In this document: positions 20,028 to 27,856 of the stretch, one piece after another
Layout: each line of letters begins with the position of its first letter
Numbering within the stretch: the stretch's first letter is position 1
Origin: Tsukamurella tyrosinosolvens
Lineage (GTDB): Bacteria; Actinomycetota; Actinomycetes; Mycobacteriales; Mycobacteriaceae
Direction of reading: 5' to 3'
DNA length: 64,000 nucleotides
Assembly: GCF_900104775.1 (NCBI RefSeq)
Contig: NZ_FNSA01000003.1
Coordinates: forward strand, 3,782,001 to 3,846,000
Position numbers and translations under genes: made by a program
Notes under the pieces: model-generated
Told to the model about the DNA's origin: nothing
What the model saw: the letters and a program-made list of their open reading frames with translations, nothing else
Databases searched by the model: none

Positions 20028-20519
20028 CTATCCTGTTGCGTCGGTGCGCGCGTCGCCGTCGGCCGTACCCGACGCGACGGCGAGTTGCTCGCACTGCGGT
20101 TCGTCGGAGCCCTGCTCCACGACGATCCGGCGCGGTTTGGCACGCTCGGCGATCGGAATCGTCACTGTGAGAACGCCGTTGTCGTAGCGCGCGGCGATCC
20201 CCGCAGTGTCGATGCTCTCACCGAGGGTGAGCTGCCTGCGGTAGACGCCGGAGAAGCGCTCGCTGGTCAGCCATCGGACGCCGGAATCGGACATCGCCGT
20301 GCGCCGGCCGGTGAGGGTGAGAACACCGTTCTCCACGTCGACGTCGATCGAACCCGGGTCCGCGCCCGGCAGATCGGCGGTGAGGACGTAATGGTCGTCC
20401 ACCTGATAGAGATCCATCGGCATGAACCGCGGCGACCGCGGCGACCCGGCCTCCCGGCCCGCAGCGACCAGGCCCTGGGTCACAGCATCCAACTCGGAGA
20501 ATGGATCGAACCTCAGCAC
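20028..20519 (-). CDS. Hsp20/alpha-crystallin small heat-shock protein
   Basis: ATP-independent holdase that binds unfolding proteins. The alpha-crystallin domain covers about residues 35-130. It shows YVLTADLPGADPGSIDVDVENGVLTLTG split across its core strands, and the GVLTVTIPIAE end strand. The N-terminus LRFDPFSELDAV is typical of actinobacterial Hsp20. Start GTG 20519 has GGGAGG eight bases upstream; the longer open frame has no such site. The C-terminal tail beyond the domain is polar and lacks an obvious IXI motif. A CIRCE-like element lies 74 bp upstream, so HrcA control is likely. Confidence 0.92.
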   Translation of the reverse strand: MLRFDPFSELDAVTQGLVAAGREAGSPRSPRFMPMDLYQVDDHYVLTADLPGADPGSIDVDVENGVLTLTGRRTAMSDSGVRWLTSERFSGVYRRQLTLGESIDTAGIAARYDNGVLTVTIPIAERAKPRRIVVEQGSDEPQCEQLAVASGTADGDARTDATG

Positions 20520-20592
20520 AGCAAACACCTCCCGTGAACTCCAGGCCGCCCGCCACCCTGACGGGCGACTCATCAACTGTGCACTTCCAGTT

Positions 20593-20619
20593 TTAGCACT
20601 CTCCATGCCCGAGTGCCAG
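20593..20619 (-). promoter_or_regulatory. CIRCE (HrcA-binding) element before hsp20
   Basis: On the minus strand it reads CTGGCACTC, 9 bases, then GAGTGCTAA. The right half is a perfect CIRCE half-site and the left half matches 7 of 9 bases of TTAGCACTC. HrcA represses through this element in many bacteria. Confidence 0.75.
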
Positions 20620-20670
20620 ACCTTTGTCCGCCGACCTTCAGCGAGCTTCCAAGAGCCGTCCCGAGGAGCC

Positions 20671-21261
20671 CTACTCGCCGGCGCGAGAACCGGCCGCCGC
20701 TGCGGTCACCAGCCCCTCCAGGTACCCGATCACGTCGTCGAGGGGTTCGACGGACCGCTGCACCCGGCACAGGATGATCGCCCCCTCGATCGAGGCGATC
20801 GCCATCGTCGCGAGGCTCGCGGCCGCGCGCGACTCGATCCCGTCGACGGCCATCGCGGCGGTGAGAACGTCGCGCCAACGCCCCATCGTCTCCGCGACCG
20901 CCGGCCGGAGGTGATCCTCCTCGGACGAGCCCCCCACGGCGACGGAGACGACGGGGCACCCGGCGGCGAAGTCCGAGTCGCGCAGAACGCTCGCCCAGAA
21001 GGCGGAGAACCGGTGCAGCGCTTGGATCGCGCCGTCGCCCGACGCTCCCTCGATGAGTGCGGTGATGGAGTCCCCCGCCAGATCCAGGGCGTCGGCGACG
21101 AGTTCGGCCCGGCCTCCGGGGAAGTGGTAGTAGACGGATCCGCGCGGCGCGCCGCTCCGCTCGAGGACGGCGTCGATCGTCACACCCGCCGCGCCCCGCT
21201 CCCGCATCAGATCGACGGCGCTGAGCAACATGCGCCGTCGGGTGTCCCGCCGTGGTGCCAC
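20671..21261 (-). CDS. TetR-family regulator (LmrA/YxaF-like) of the molybdo-oxidoreductase operon
   Basis: 196 aa. The HTH region ends APRGSVYYHFPGGRAELVADAL. The C-terminal half, with CPVVSVAVGGSS and SIEGAIILCRVQRSVEPLDDV, resembles the TetR at 16475-17032. GGGAGG precedes the GTG start at 21261. It is divergent from the large molybdopterin oxidoreductase gene, and a 20-bp palindrome abuts that gene's ATG, so autoregulation and control of the oxidoreductase are likely. M. tuberculosis Rv0196-Rv0197 has a similar pairing, as I recall. Confidence 0.85.
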   Translation of the reverse strand: MAPRRDTRRRMLLSAVDLMRERGAAGVTIDAVLERSGAPRGSVYYHFPGGRAELVADALDLAGDSITALIEGASGDGAIQALHRFSAFWASVLRDSDFAAGCPVVSVAVGGSSEEDHLRPAVAETMGRWRDVLTAAMAVDGIESRAAASLATMAIASIEGAIILCRVQRSVEPLDDVIGYLEGLVTAAAAGSRAGE

Positions 21262-21297
21262 GTTCCCGATCCTCCCTCACCTCTTGCTATGAATTAT

Positions 21298-21317
21298 GGC
21301 CTAGTCCATACTAGGCC
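21298..21317. promoter_or_regulatory. Operator candidate overlapping the oxidoreductase start region
   Basis: GGCCTAGT-CCAT-ACTAGGCC has perfect 8-bp arms and ends one base before the ATG at 21319. No room is left for a ribosome binding site, so the mRNA of the oxidoreductase is probably leaderless or the operator covers the promoter start point. Confidence 0.6.
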
Positions 21318-21318
21318 C

Positions 21319-23808
21319 ATGAACGGCGCATCGACCAGCACCGACTGGCAGAAGTCCGCGTGCATCCTCTGCGAGTGCAACTGCGGCCTGGAGATCCAGG
21401 TGGAGGACGGCCGTCTCGCGAAGATCCGCGGCGACAAGGAGCACGCGACCTCGCACGGTTACACGTGCGAGAAGCCCCTTCGCCTCGACCTCTATCAGAA
21501 CGGTCGCGACCGGCTGACCTCGCCGCTGCGCCGGCGGCCCGACGGGACCTACGAGGAGATCGACTGGGACACCGCGATCCGGGAGATCGCCGCACGCCTC
21601 ACGGCCGTCAAGGAGAAGCACGGCGGCGAGCGGATCCTCTACTACTCGGGCGCGGGCCAGGGCAACCACCTGCCCGCGGCCTACGGACAGTCGCTGCGCG
21701 CCGCGCTCGGCACCCGCTACTACTCCAACGCACTCGCTCAGGAGAAGACCGGCGAGGCGTGGGTCGACGCGCAGCTGTACGGCACCCACACGAAGGGCGA
21801 CTTCGAGCACGCCGAAGTGGTGATGTTCCTCGGCAAGAACCCGTGGCAGACGCACTCGTTCCCCCGCGCCCGGCCTGTGCTCAAGGAGATCGCCAAGGAC
21901 CCCGGGCGCTCGATGATCGTGCTCGACCCGCGCAGGAGCGAGACGGCGGCGATGGCCGACTTCCACCTGCAGGTCCTCCCCGGCACCGACGCGTGGTGCC
22001 TCGCGGCGATGCTCGGCGTCCTCGTCGAGGAGGACCTCCTCGACCACGACTTCGTCGCCGAGCACACCGACGGCACGGAGGAGGTCCTCGACGCCCTCCG
22101 CCGGGTCCCGATCAGCGCGTACGCCGCGACCTGTGGCGTCGACGAGGATCTCCTCCGCGCGGCGACGAGGCGCTTCGCGACCGCCGCCAGCGCGACGACG
22201 TACGAGGACCTCGGCGTGCAGCAGGCACCGAACAGCACCCTGGTCTCCTACCTCAACAAGCTCCTATGGATCCTGACCGGCAACTTCGGGCGCCCGGGCA
22301 CCATGTACCTGCACTCGTGGTTCTCCTCCCCCGTGGGCGCCCCGGGCGGAGACCCCCGGCGCGCGGGCCGCGCACCGTCGAGCCCCCTGAAGAAGAAGGC
22401 CCGCAGGACGATCGCGGACGCGGTCGCGCTCGGCGCCGGCGGCATCGCCCGGGCGGTCCCCGCCGCGGCCGCCACGCCACTCCCCGATCGCATCGTCGAC
22501 GGTGCCGCCCACGCCCTGCTCACCCGGATGGCGCCGATGCTCAGCGCGGGCCTCGCCGCGGAGCAGCAGCCCAAGACCGAGCGTCAGACGCCCGTCACGG
22601 GCGCGCGGGTGATCGCGGGCCTCATCCCGTGCAACTCGATCGCCGACGAGATCCTCACCGATCACCCGGAACGCCTGCGGGCCCTGTGGATCGACAGCTC
22701 GAACCCCGCCCACTCGCTGCCGGAGTCCCGTCGGTTCATCGACGCGATGCGCGCCTGCGAACTGACCGTCGTGGTCGACGTCGCCATGACGGAGACGGCC
22801 CGCGAGGCGGACTACGTGCTCCCCGCGTCCAGCCAGTACGAGAAGTGGGAGTGCACCTTCTTCACGATGGAGTTCCCGCACAACGCCTTCCAGCTCCGCG
22901 CACCGCTGCTCGAGCCACGCCCCGGCACGCTGCCCGAGCCCGAGATCTACGCCCGCCTGCTGCGCGAGCTGGGCGCGGTCGACGAGGCGCTCCTCGCGCG
23001 ACTCCGGACCGCCCTGACCGCCGGCGACGACGCCTTCGCGCTCGCCCTGTTCTCCGCCGCCGCGGCCGACCCCTCGCTGCTGAGACTCATCGGGTACGTG
23101 CTGTACGAGACGCTCGGGCCGACGCTGCCCGAGGGGGCGCGCGGCGCCGCGATCCTGTGGGGCGCAGCCCATCTGTGCGCGCTCTCCCACCCCGACGCGG
23201 TGGCGCGGGCCGGGTTCATCGGCACCGGCATGCGGCCGGGCCAACAGCTCTTCGATGCGATCCTCCGCGAGCGCTCCGGCGTCACCTTCTCCGTCGACGA
23301 GTGGGAGAACGCCTGGGACTACGTGCTGCGCAAGGACAACCGTTTCACGGTGGCGATCCCGGAGTTGCTCCCCGAGATCGACGCCCTGCGCGATGCGCCC
23401 TCGTCGTGGACGACGCCGGAGTTCCCGTTCGTCCTCATGGCGGGCGAGCGGCGGGCCTTCACCGCGAACACCATCATTCGCGACCCCGCGTGGCGCCGCC
23501 GGGACGCGGGCGGCGCGCTGCGGATCAGCGCCGAGGACGCGGAACGCCTCGGCCTCGAGCCCGCGTCGCGGGTGCGGATCACCACGGAGGCCGGGTCGTT
23601 GGAGTCGTCGATCGAGATCAGCGACATGATGCGCGCCGGCCACGTCTCCTTGCCCAACGGACTCGGGCTCGACTACCCGGGCGAGGACGGTCTCGCCCGG
23701 CCGGGCATCGCGCCGAACGAGCTGACCAGCGCCAAGCACCGCGACCGGTTCGCCGGTACTCCGTGGCACAAGTACGTCCCGGCCCGCATCGAGCCGGTCG
23801 CGACGTGA
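21319..23808 (+). CDS. Molybdopterin oxidoreductase (formate dehydrogenase/nitrate reductase superfamily)
   Basis: 829 aa. C15-x2-C18-x3-C22-x27-C50 binds a 4Fe-4S cluster. The bis-MGD domains follow, and the C-terminal molydop-binding domain (about 700-829) includes NELTSAKHRDRFAGTPWHK. The region around residue 138-146 (NALAQEKTGE), where the Mo ligand Cys, Sec or Ser usually sits, has none of these, so catalysis may be atypical. The segment 355-440 is an Ala/Arg-rich insertion. No signal peptide or Tat motif is seen, so it is probably cytoplasmic. The substrate is unknown. A GTGA overlap couples it to the CBS gene. Confidence 0.85.
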   Translation: MNGASTSTDWQKSACILCECNCGLEIQVEDGRLAKIRGDKEHATSHGYTCEKPLRLDLYQNGRDRLTSPLRRRPDGTYEEIDWDTAIREIAARLTAVKEKHGGERILYYSGAGQGNHLPAAYGQSLRAALGTRYYSNALAQEKTGEAWVDAQLYGTHTKGDFEHAEVVMFLGKNPWQTHSFPRARPVLKEIAKDPGRSMIVLDPRRSETAAMADFHLQVLPGTDAWCLAAMLGVLVEEDLLDHDFVAEHTDGTEEVLDALRRVPISAYAATCGVDEDLLRAATRRFATAASATTYEDLGVQQAPNSTLVSYLNKLLWILTGNFGRPGTMYLHSWFSSPVGAPGGDPRRAGRAPSSPLKKKARRTIADAVALGAGGIARAVPAAAATPLPDRIVDGAAHALLTRMAPMLSAGLAAEQQPKTERQTPVTGARVIAGLIPCNSIADEILTDHPERLRALWIDSSNPAHSLPESRRFIDAMRACELTVVVDVAMTETAREADYVLPASSQYEKWECTFFTMEFPHNAFQLRAPLLEPRPGTLPEPEIYARLLRELGAVDEALLARLRTALTAGDDAFALALFSAAAADPSLLRLIGYVLYETLGPTLPEGARGAAILWGAAHLCALSHPDAVARAGFIGTGMRPGQQLFDAILRERSGVTFSVDEWENAWDYVLRKDNRFTVAIPELLPEIDALRDAPSSWTTPEFPFVLMAGERRAFTANTIIRDPAWRRRDAGGALRISAEDAERLGLEPASRVRITTEAGSLESSIEISDMMRAGHVSLPNGLGLDYPGEDGLARPGIAPNELTSAKHRDRFAGTPWHKYVPARIEPVAT

Positions 23809-24233
23809 CGACGACGGCGGGCACCGTGGGCGGCGTGATGCTGCGTCGCCCGACCGTGCACCCCGCCGACACCACGGTGCGTGCGGCGCGCGCCGCGTTC
23901 GCCGCGAGCCCCAAGCTCCACCTGCTCCTCCTGGTCCGCGACGGCCGGCTCATCGGCACGCTCGACCGTGACGACCTCGCCCCGCTCGGTGTCGAGGACG
24001 ATGATCCCGCCCTCAGCGTGGCCGCGCTCGACGGCCGCACCGTCGCACCGGACGCGCCGGCCGATCTGCTCCGCACTGAGATGGTCGCGCGCGGCATCCG
24101 CCGCCTCGCCGTCGTGGACGATCATCTGCGCCTCCTGGGGCTGCTCTGCCTCAAGGCGAGCGCCTCCGGCTTCTGCACGGACGACGGCGTCGACGAGATG
24201 CGTCGGGGCCGCCACGCCTCCGGCGGCCACTGA
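23805..24233 (+). CDS. CBS-domain protein
   Basis: 142 aa with two CBS motifs: VMLRRPTVHPADTTVRAARAAF with LLLLVRDGRLIGTLDRDDL, and ADLLRTEMVARGIRRLAVVDDHLRLLGLLCL. CBS pairs bind adenine nucleotides and often regulate a partner. It starts with GTG inside the stop of the molybdo-oxidoreductase gene, so the two are translationally coupled and the protein may regulate that enzyme or its cofactor insertion. A single Cys in SGFCTDDG follows the second motif. Confidence 0.82.
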   Translation: MTTTAGTVGGVMLRRPTVHPADTTVRAARAAFAASPKLHLLLLVRDGRLIGTLDRDDLAPLGVEDDDPALSVAALDGRTVAPDAPADLLRTEMVARGIRRLAVVDDHLRLLGLLCLKASASGFCTDDGVDEMRRGRHASGGH

Positions 24234-24234
24234 G

Positions 24235-25284
24235 CTAGATCCCCCGCTCGTCTTCCACCATCGTCGTCAGGATCCGGCGCGCGCGCACCGCGGCCCGGTC
24301 CGCCTTGACGTTGACGTAACGCCGCGGGCTCGGGTCTTCGTCGAGGCACCGCTGCATGGTCTCGAGGACGGCGACGTCTCGGTCGGCCATCGCGTGGAAG
24401 ACCCCGATCAACTGCTCGCCGATGTCGGGTGAGACCGCGGCGCCCCGCCACGAGATCTGCAGGAAGACATGGGTGACTCCGGAGGACTGGGGCGTGAAAC
24501 CGTGCGTCCGCACGAGCTCCAGCTCCGGACCGGTCGCGCCGATGATGGTGTAGGTCTGCTTGTGCAGGCCCGGCGTCACGAACGTGCCCGTCTCCGTCCG
24601 GCCGAACGGCGTGGACGCGGTGGCCTCGTCCAGCCCCGTGACCGCGGCTTCCCACGGAGCCAGCGGCGCCTCGGGCAGTTCTCGCCTGTAGGAGACCGAC
24701 ACCTCGGAGACCTCGACGTCCTCCAGCGGCGGCAGCGCCTCGATGCCGGGCGGCATCATCTCCGGGTGCATCGCGACGACGTTGGAGAGGTCGAGGTAGT
24801 GCTCGTGCAGCAGTTGCAGGTTGGCGGCCACCTCGCGCCGCTCCCCGACGCTCGTCCAGCCGTCACCGTGCAACCACGGTGTCGCCGGCGGTGGCCGCAA
24901 TCGTTCGCCGCCGGGCGTCCCCGCCCAGATCCAGACGAAGGGTCCGCGCTCGACGACCGGGAAGGCTCGCACCCGCGCGGACGAGGGCGGGTGGTCCTGG
25001 GACGGCACGCTCACCCAGCGTCCCGTCGCGTCGTAGGTACAGCCGTGGTAGCCGCACACGACGAAGTCGTCCTCTCGGCGTCCCGCCGACAGGGGGTAGG
25101 GCCGATGCGCGCAGCGATCCTCCAGCGCGGCGATCGCACCGTCGGAGAGACGGAAGAGCACGACCGATGTGTCGAGGACGCGCCGCGCAGTGAATCCGTA
25201 TCCGACCTCGGCAGCGGTGGCGACGACGTACCAGCAGTCCCGCGGATAGTCGGCGGCGGGATGGTTCCGAGCAGTGTCGTTCAT
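24235..25284 (-). CDS. Rieske-type oxygenase subunit (VanA/phenoxybenzoate dioxygenase-like)
   Basis: 349 aa. The Rieske [2Fe-2S] site is C58-x-H60 and C77-x2-H80 (CAHRPYPLS, CGYHGC). The catalytic domain has NLQLLHEHYLDLSNVVAMHPE split over residues 155-174. In VanA-type enzymes the SH of DLSH is an iron ligand; here that position is N168, while H173 is kept and H160/H162 lie close by. Such enzymes O-demethylate or hydroxylate aromatics and need a VanB-type reductase. Its ATG overlaps the stop of the CYP153-reductase gene (ATGA), whose reductase part is of exactly that type. Electron supply from the fused reductase is inferred. Confidence 0.85.
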   Translation of the reverse strand: MNDTARNHPAADYPRDCWYVVATAAEVGYGFTARRVLDTSVVLFRLSDGAIAALEDRCAHRPYPLSAGRREDDFVVCGYHGCTYDATGRWVSVPSQDHPPSSARVRAFPVVERGPFVWIWAGTPGGERLRPPPATPWLHGDGWTSVGERREVAANLQLLHEHYLDLSNVVAMHPEMMPPGIEALPPLEDVEVSEVSVSYRRELPEAPLAPWEAAVTGLDEATASTPFGRTETGTFVTPGLHKQTYTIIGATGPELELVRTHGFTPQSSGVTHVFLQISWRGAAVSPDIGEQLIGVFHAMADRDVAVLETMQRCLDEDPSPRRYVNVKADRAAVRARRILTTMVEDERGI

Positions 25285-27701
25285 ACGTCCAGCACCAGCT
25301 TCTTCGACAGGGAGCGCGAGACGCAGAGCATGATCGTCTCGCCCCGTTCCTTCTCCGCCTTGGACAGGATCGAGTCACGGTGCTCGGGCGTGCCCTCGAG
25401 CACGTCGGCCTCACAGGTGCCGCAGATGCCTTCCATGCAGGACCCGAGGACATCGACGCCGGCCTTCTCGACCGCGTCGAAGATCGTGGTGCCCTCCGGA
25501 ACGGTCACGCTCACGCCCGAGCGCGAGCACACGACCTCGAACGAGTCGAGCGCGTCCTCGGACGCCGCGACCTCCTTGGCCGCGAAGCGCTCGATGTGCA
25601 GGCTGCCGTCGGGCCACGGCGCGCACGCCTCCTCCACGGCATCGAGGAAAGCGCCGGGGCCGCAACAGTAGACCACCGTGTCGGGCGTGGGCGTTCCGAG
25701 CGTCGCCGCCAGGTCGATCCTTCCGTTCTCGCTGCTCGGCCAGATCGTGACCCGCTCGGTGTCCTCGAATCGGTCCAGGAACGCCATCGACTCGCGGGAA
25801 CGTCCGCAGTAGAGCAGGCTCCAGTTCGCCCCGCGTGCCCGCGCGGCCTCGATCATCGGGAGGATCGGAGTGATCCCGATGCCGCCGGCGACGAAGCGGT
25901 AGTTCGCGGAGGCGACCAACGGGAAATGATTGCGCGGACCACGCACGCGGACGGTCGTCCCCTCCGTCAGCTTCTCGTGGACGTACGCCGAGCCACCTCG
26001 GCCGTCCGGGTCGCGGAGGACGCCGATCTTCCACGTCGACTCGTCGGAGGCGCTGCCGCACAGCGAATACTGCCGCGTCAGCGACGGTTCCAGGAGGAGG
26101 TCGATGTGGGCGCCGGCAGTCCACGACGGAAGCGGTGCGCCCGTCGGGTCGCTGAGGGTGAGCTCGACGACCCCGTCCGCCACCTCGCGCCGGCCCGCCA
26201 CCTGAACGTCGACCTCCGTTTCGGTGGTGGTGGTCGCTTCGCGGGACCGACGAATCGGTTGCCGAGCGGGAGCCCGTACCGCGGCGGGCTGCAGCCGCCG
26301 TTGGTCGCGGGGGCGAGGCTTCTGCCCGATCGGCGTCACCGTGACCATCATCTTCGTGTAACCCCGGACGAAGTTCGACTGGAGGTATTCCGGCTCCTCC
26401 AGCACCTCGATGTCCTCGAACCGCGCGAGCAACTCCTCCCAGAGGATCCGCAGCTGCAGTTCGGCCACGCGACTGCCCATGCAACGGTGCACGCCGATGC
26501 CGAACGAGAGATGGTGGCGGGCGTTGTGCCGGTCGATGATGAAGTCGTCCGGATTCTCGAAGGTGCGCTCGTCCCGGTTCGCCGAGGCGTACCACATGAC
26601 GACCTTGTCGCCCTTGCGGATGAACTGACCGCCCAGGACGGTGTCCTTCTTGGCGATGCGCCGCATGTAGGCCAGCGGCGTCTGCCAGCGGATGTTCTCG
26701 TGGACGAACTTCGGGATCAGGCTGTGGTCTGCCTTGAGACGATCGAACTGGTCCGGGAACAGGTTCAGTGCGTACACACCGCCCGACATCGAGTTGCGGG
26801 TGGTGTCATTGCCGCCCACGACGAGCAGGATCAGATTGCCGAGGAACTCCATCGGCCTGTTGATCAGGTCCTTGGTGTCCTCTGACATCTGCATCAGGGT
26901 GATCAGGTCGTATCCCGGCTTCTCGCCCGCCTTGAGGCGCGCCGCCTTGTCGTGCCACAGGGCGCTGAAGCTCTTCGCCATCTCGGCGGCGCCCTTGTAC
27001 ATCTCGTCCATGTCGACGTCGCCGCCGGTGGCCGCCGCGCTGGCACCTGCCAGCTCGGTCCAGTGCACGAGCTTGCGCCGATCCTCATAGGGGAAGTCGA
27101 GCAGGGTGGCGAGCATGCGGGACGTCAGCTCGATGCTGACCCTGTCCACCCAGTCGAACGGTTCGTTGACCGGCAGATCGTCGAGGACTTCCTGGACGCG
27201 CGACCGGATCAGTCCCTGCATCTCCTCGAGGTTCTGCGGTGCCACGACTCCCTGAACCGCTCCGCGCTGCTCGTCGTGGCGTGGCGGGTCCATCGCGATG
27301 AACATCTCGATGTCCAGGCCGTCCGGCGGTACGCCGATGACGATCTGCGGCTCGGCCGAGTAGGTCTCGAAGTCGCGGTCCACCGCGACGATGTCGTCGT
27401 ACCGCGTGACCGACCAGTACGGCCCGAATTCGCTCGACGCCCGGAAGTGAACCGGCGCCTCGTTGCGCAGTCGCTCGAAGTAGGGGCGCCACTGGCCCTG
27501 CCGCCACATGAACGGGTTGCTCATGTCGATCTCGGTCAGGCTCACCGCGTCGACGTCGGGGATCTCCTCCTCGACGAAGGCCGGCTGCCGGTCGCCCAGA
27601 GCCAGCGTCTTGGCCTTCTGGAAGAGGTGCAGGCCCTGGACTTGCCGTTCCATCGGGATGGTCGCCTGGGCCTTGTTCATGACCCGATCGAGAAAGCTCA
27701 T
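25281..27701 (-). CDS. CYP153-type cytochrome P450 fused to a phthalate-dioxygenase-type reductase
   Basis: 806 aa in three parts. Residues 1-455 are a P450 close to CYP153 alkane/fatty-acid omega-hydroxylases: the I-helix GGNDTTR (297-303), ENIR (E335, R338), and the heme motif FGIGVHRCMG with C407. A basic/Thr-rich linker spans 460-497. Residues 498-806 are a PDR/VanB-like reductase: RQYS (543-546) for FMN, GGIGITP (606-612) for NAD(P)H, and a C-terminal plant-type [2Fe-2S] with C755, C760, C763 and C793. It should be self-sufficient, taking electrons from NAD(P)H to the heme. Start ATG 27701 matches CYP153 N-termini. It is the first gene of an operon with the Rieske oxygenase. Confidence 0.92.
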   Translation of the reverse strand: MSFLDRVMNKAQATIPMERQVQGLHLFQKAKTLALGDRQPAFVEEEIPDVDAVSLTEIDMSNPFMWRQGQWRPYFERLRNEAPVHFRASSEFGPYWSVTRYDDIVAVDRDFETYSAEPQIVIGVPPDGLDIEMFIAMDPPRHDEQRGAVQGVVAPQNLEEMQGLIRSRVQEVLDDLPVNEPFDWVDRVSIELTSRMLATLLDFPYEDRRKLVHWTELAGASAAATGGDVDMDEMYKGAAEMAKSFSALWHDKAARLKAGEKPGYDLITLMQMSEDTKDLINRPMEFLGNLILLVVGGNDTTRNSMSGGVYALNLFPDQFDRLKADHSLIPKFVHENIRWQTPLAYMRRIAKKDTVLGGQFIRKGDKVVMWYASANRDERTFENPDDFIIDRHNARHHLSFGIGVHRCMGSRVAELQLRILWEELLARFEDIEVLEEPEYLQSNFVRGYTKMMVTVTPIGQKPRPRDQRRLQPAAVRAPARQPIRRSREATTTTETEVDVQVAGRREVADGVVELTLSDPTGAPLPSWTAGAHIDLLLEPSLTRQYSLCGSASDESTWKIGVLRDPDGRGGSAYVHEKLTEGTTVRVRGPRNHFPLVASANYRFVAGGIGITPILPMIEAARARGANWSLLYCGRSRESMAFLDRFEDTERVTIWPSSENGRIDLAATLGTPTPDTVVYCCGPGAFLDAVEEACAPWPDGSLHIERFAAKEVAASEDALDSFEVVCSRSGVSVTVPEGTTIFDAVEKAGVDVLGSCMEGICGTCEADVLEGTPEHRDSILSKAEKERGETIMLCVSRSLSKKLVLDV

Positions 27702-27807
27702 GGTCCAACCGCCTTGCGGACGAAGATATGTGGACGCATCCAAACTATGCCGTCCACCGCGTCGCAAGGCCGGATTCGCGTGTTTCGATCGCCCCCGGAA
27801 CAAGAAA

Positions 27808-27839
27808 CGCCGGCCAGGGGATGTTTCCCCTGGCCGGCG
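27808..27839 (-). terminator. Intrinsic terminator of nrdHIE
   Basis: CGCCGGCCAGGGG and CCCCTGGCCGGCG form a perfect 13-bp stem with a 6-base loop, 17 bases after the nrdE stop on the minus strand, followed by TTTCTTGTT. This is the clearest rho-independent terminator in the window and separates nrdE from the P450 operon downstream. Confidence 0.9.
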
Positions 27840-27856
27840 ACTCACCTACCGCACCC

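Noticed and set aside
24235-27701. The P450-reductase fusion as an artefact of a sequencing frameshift or lost stop
   Set aside because: The linker reads as a normal basic, Thr-rich interdomain stretch in one frame with both domains complete. Only a resequencing check could fully exclude an error.
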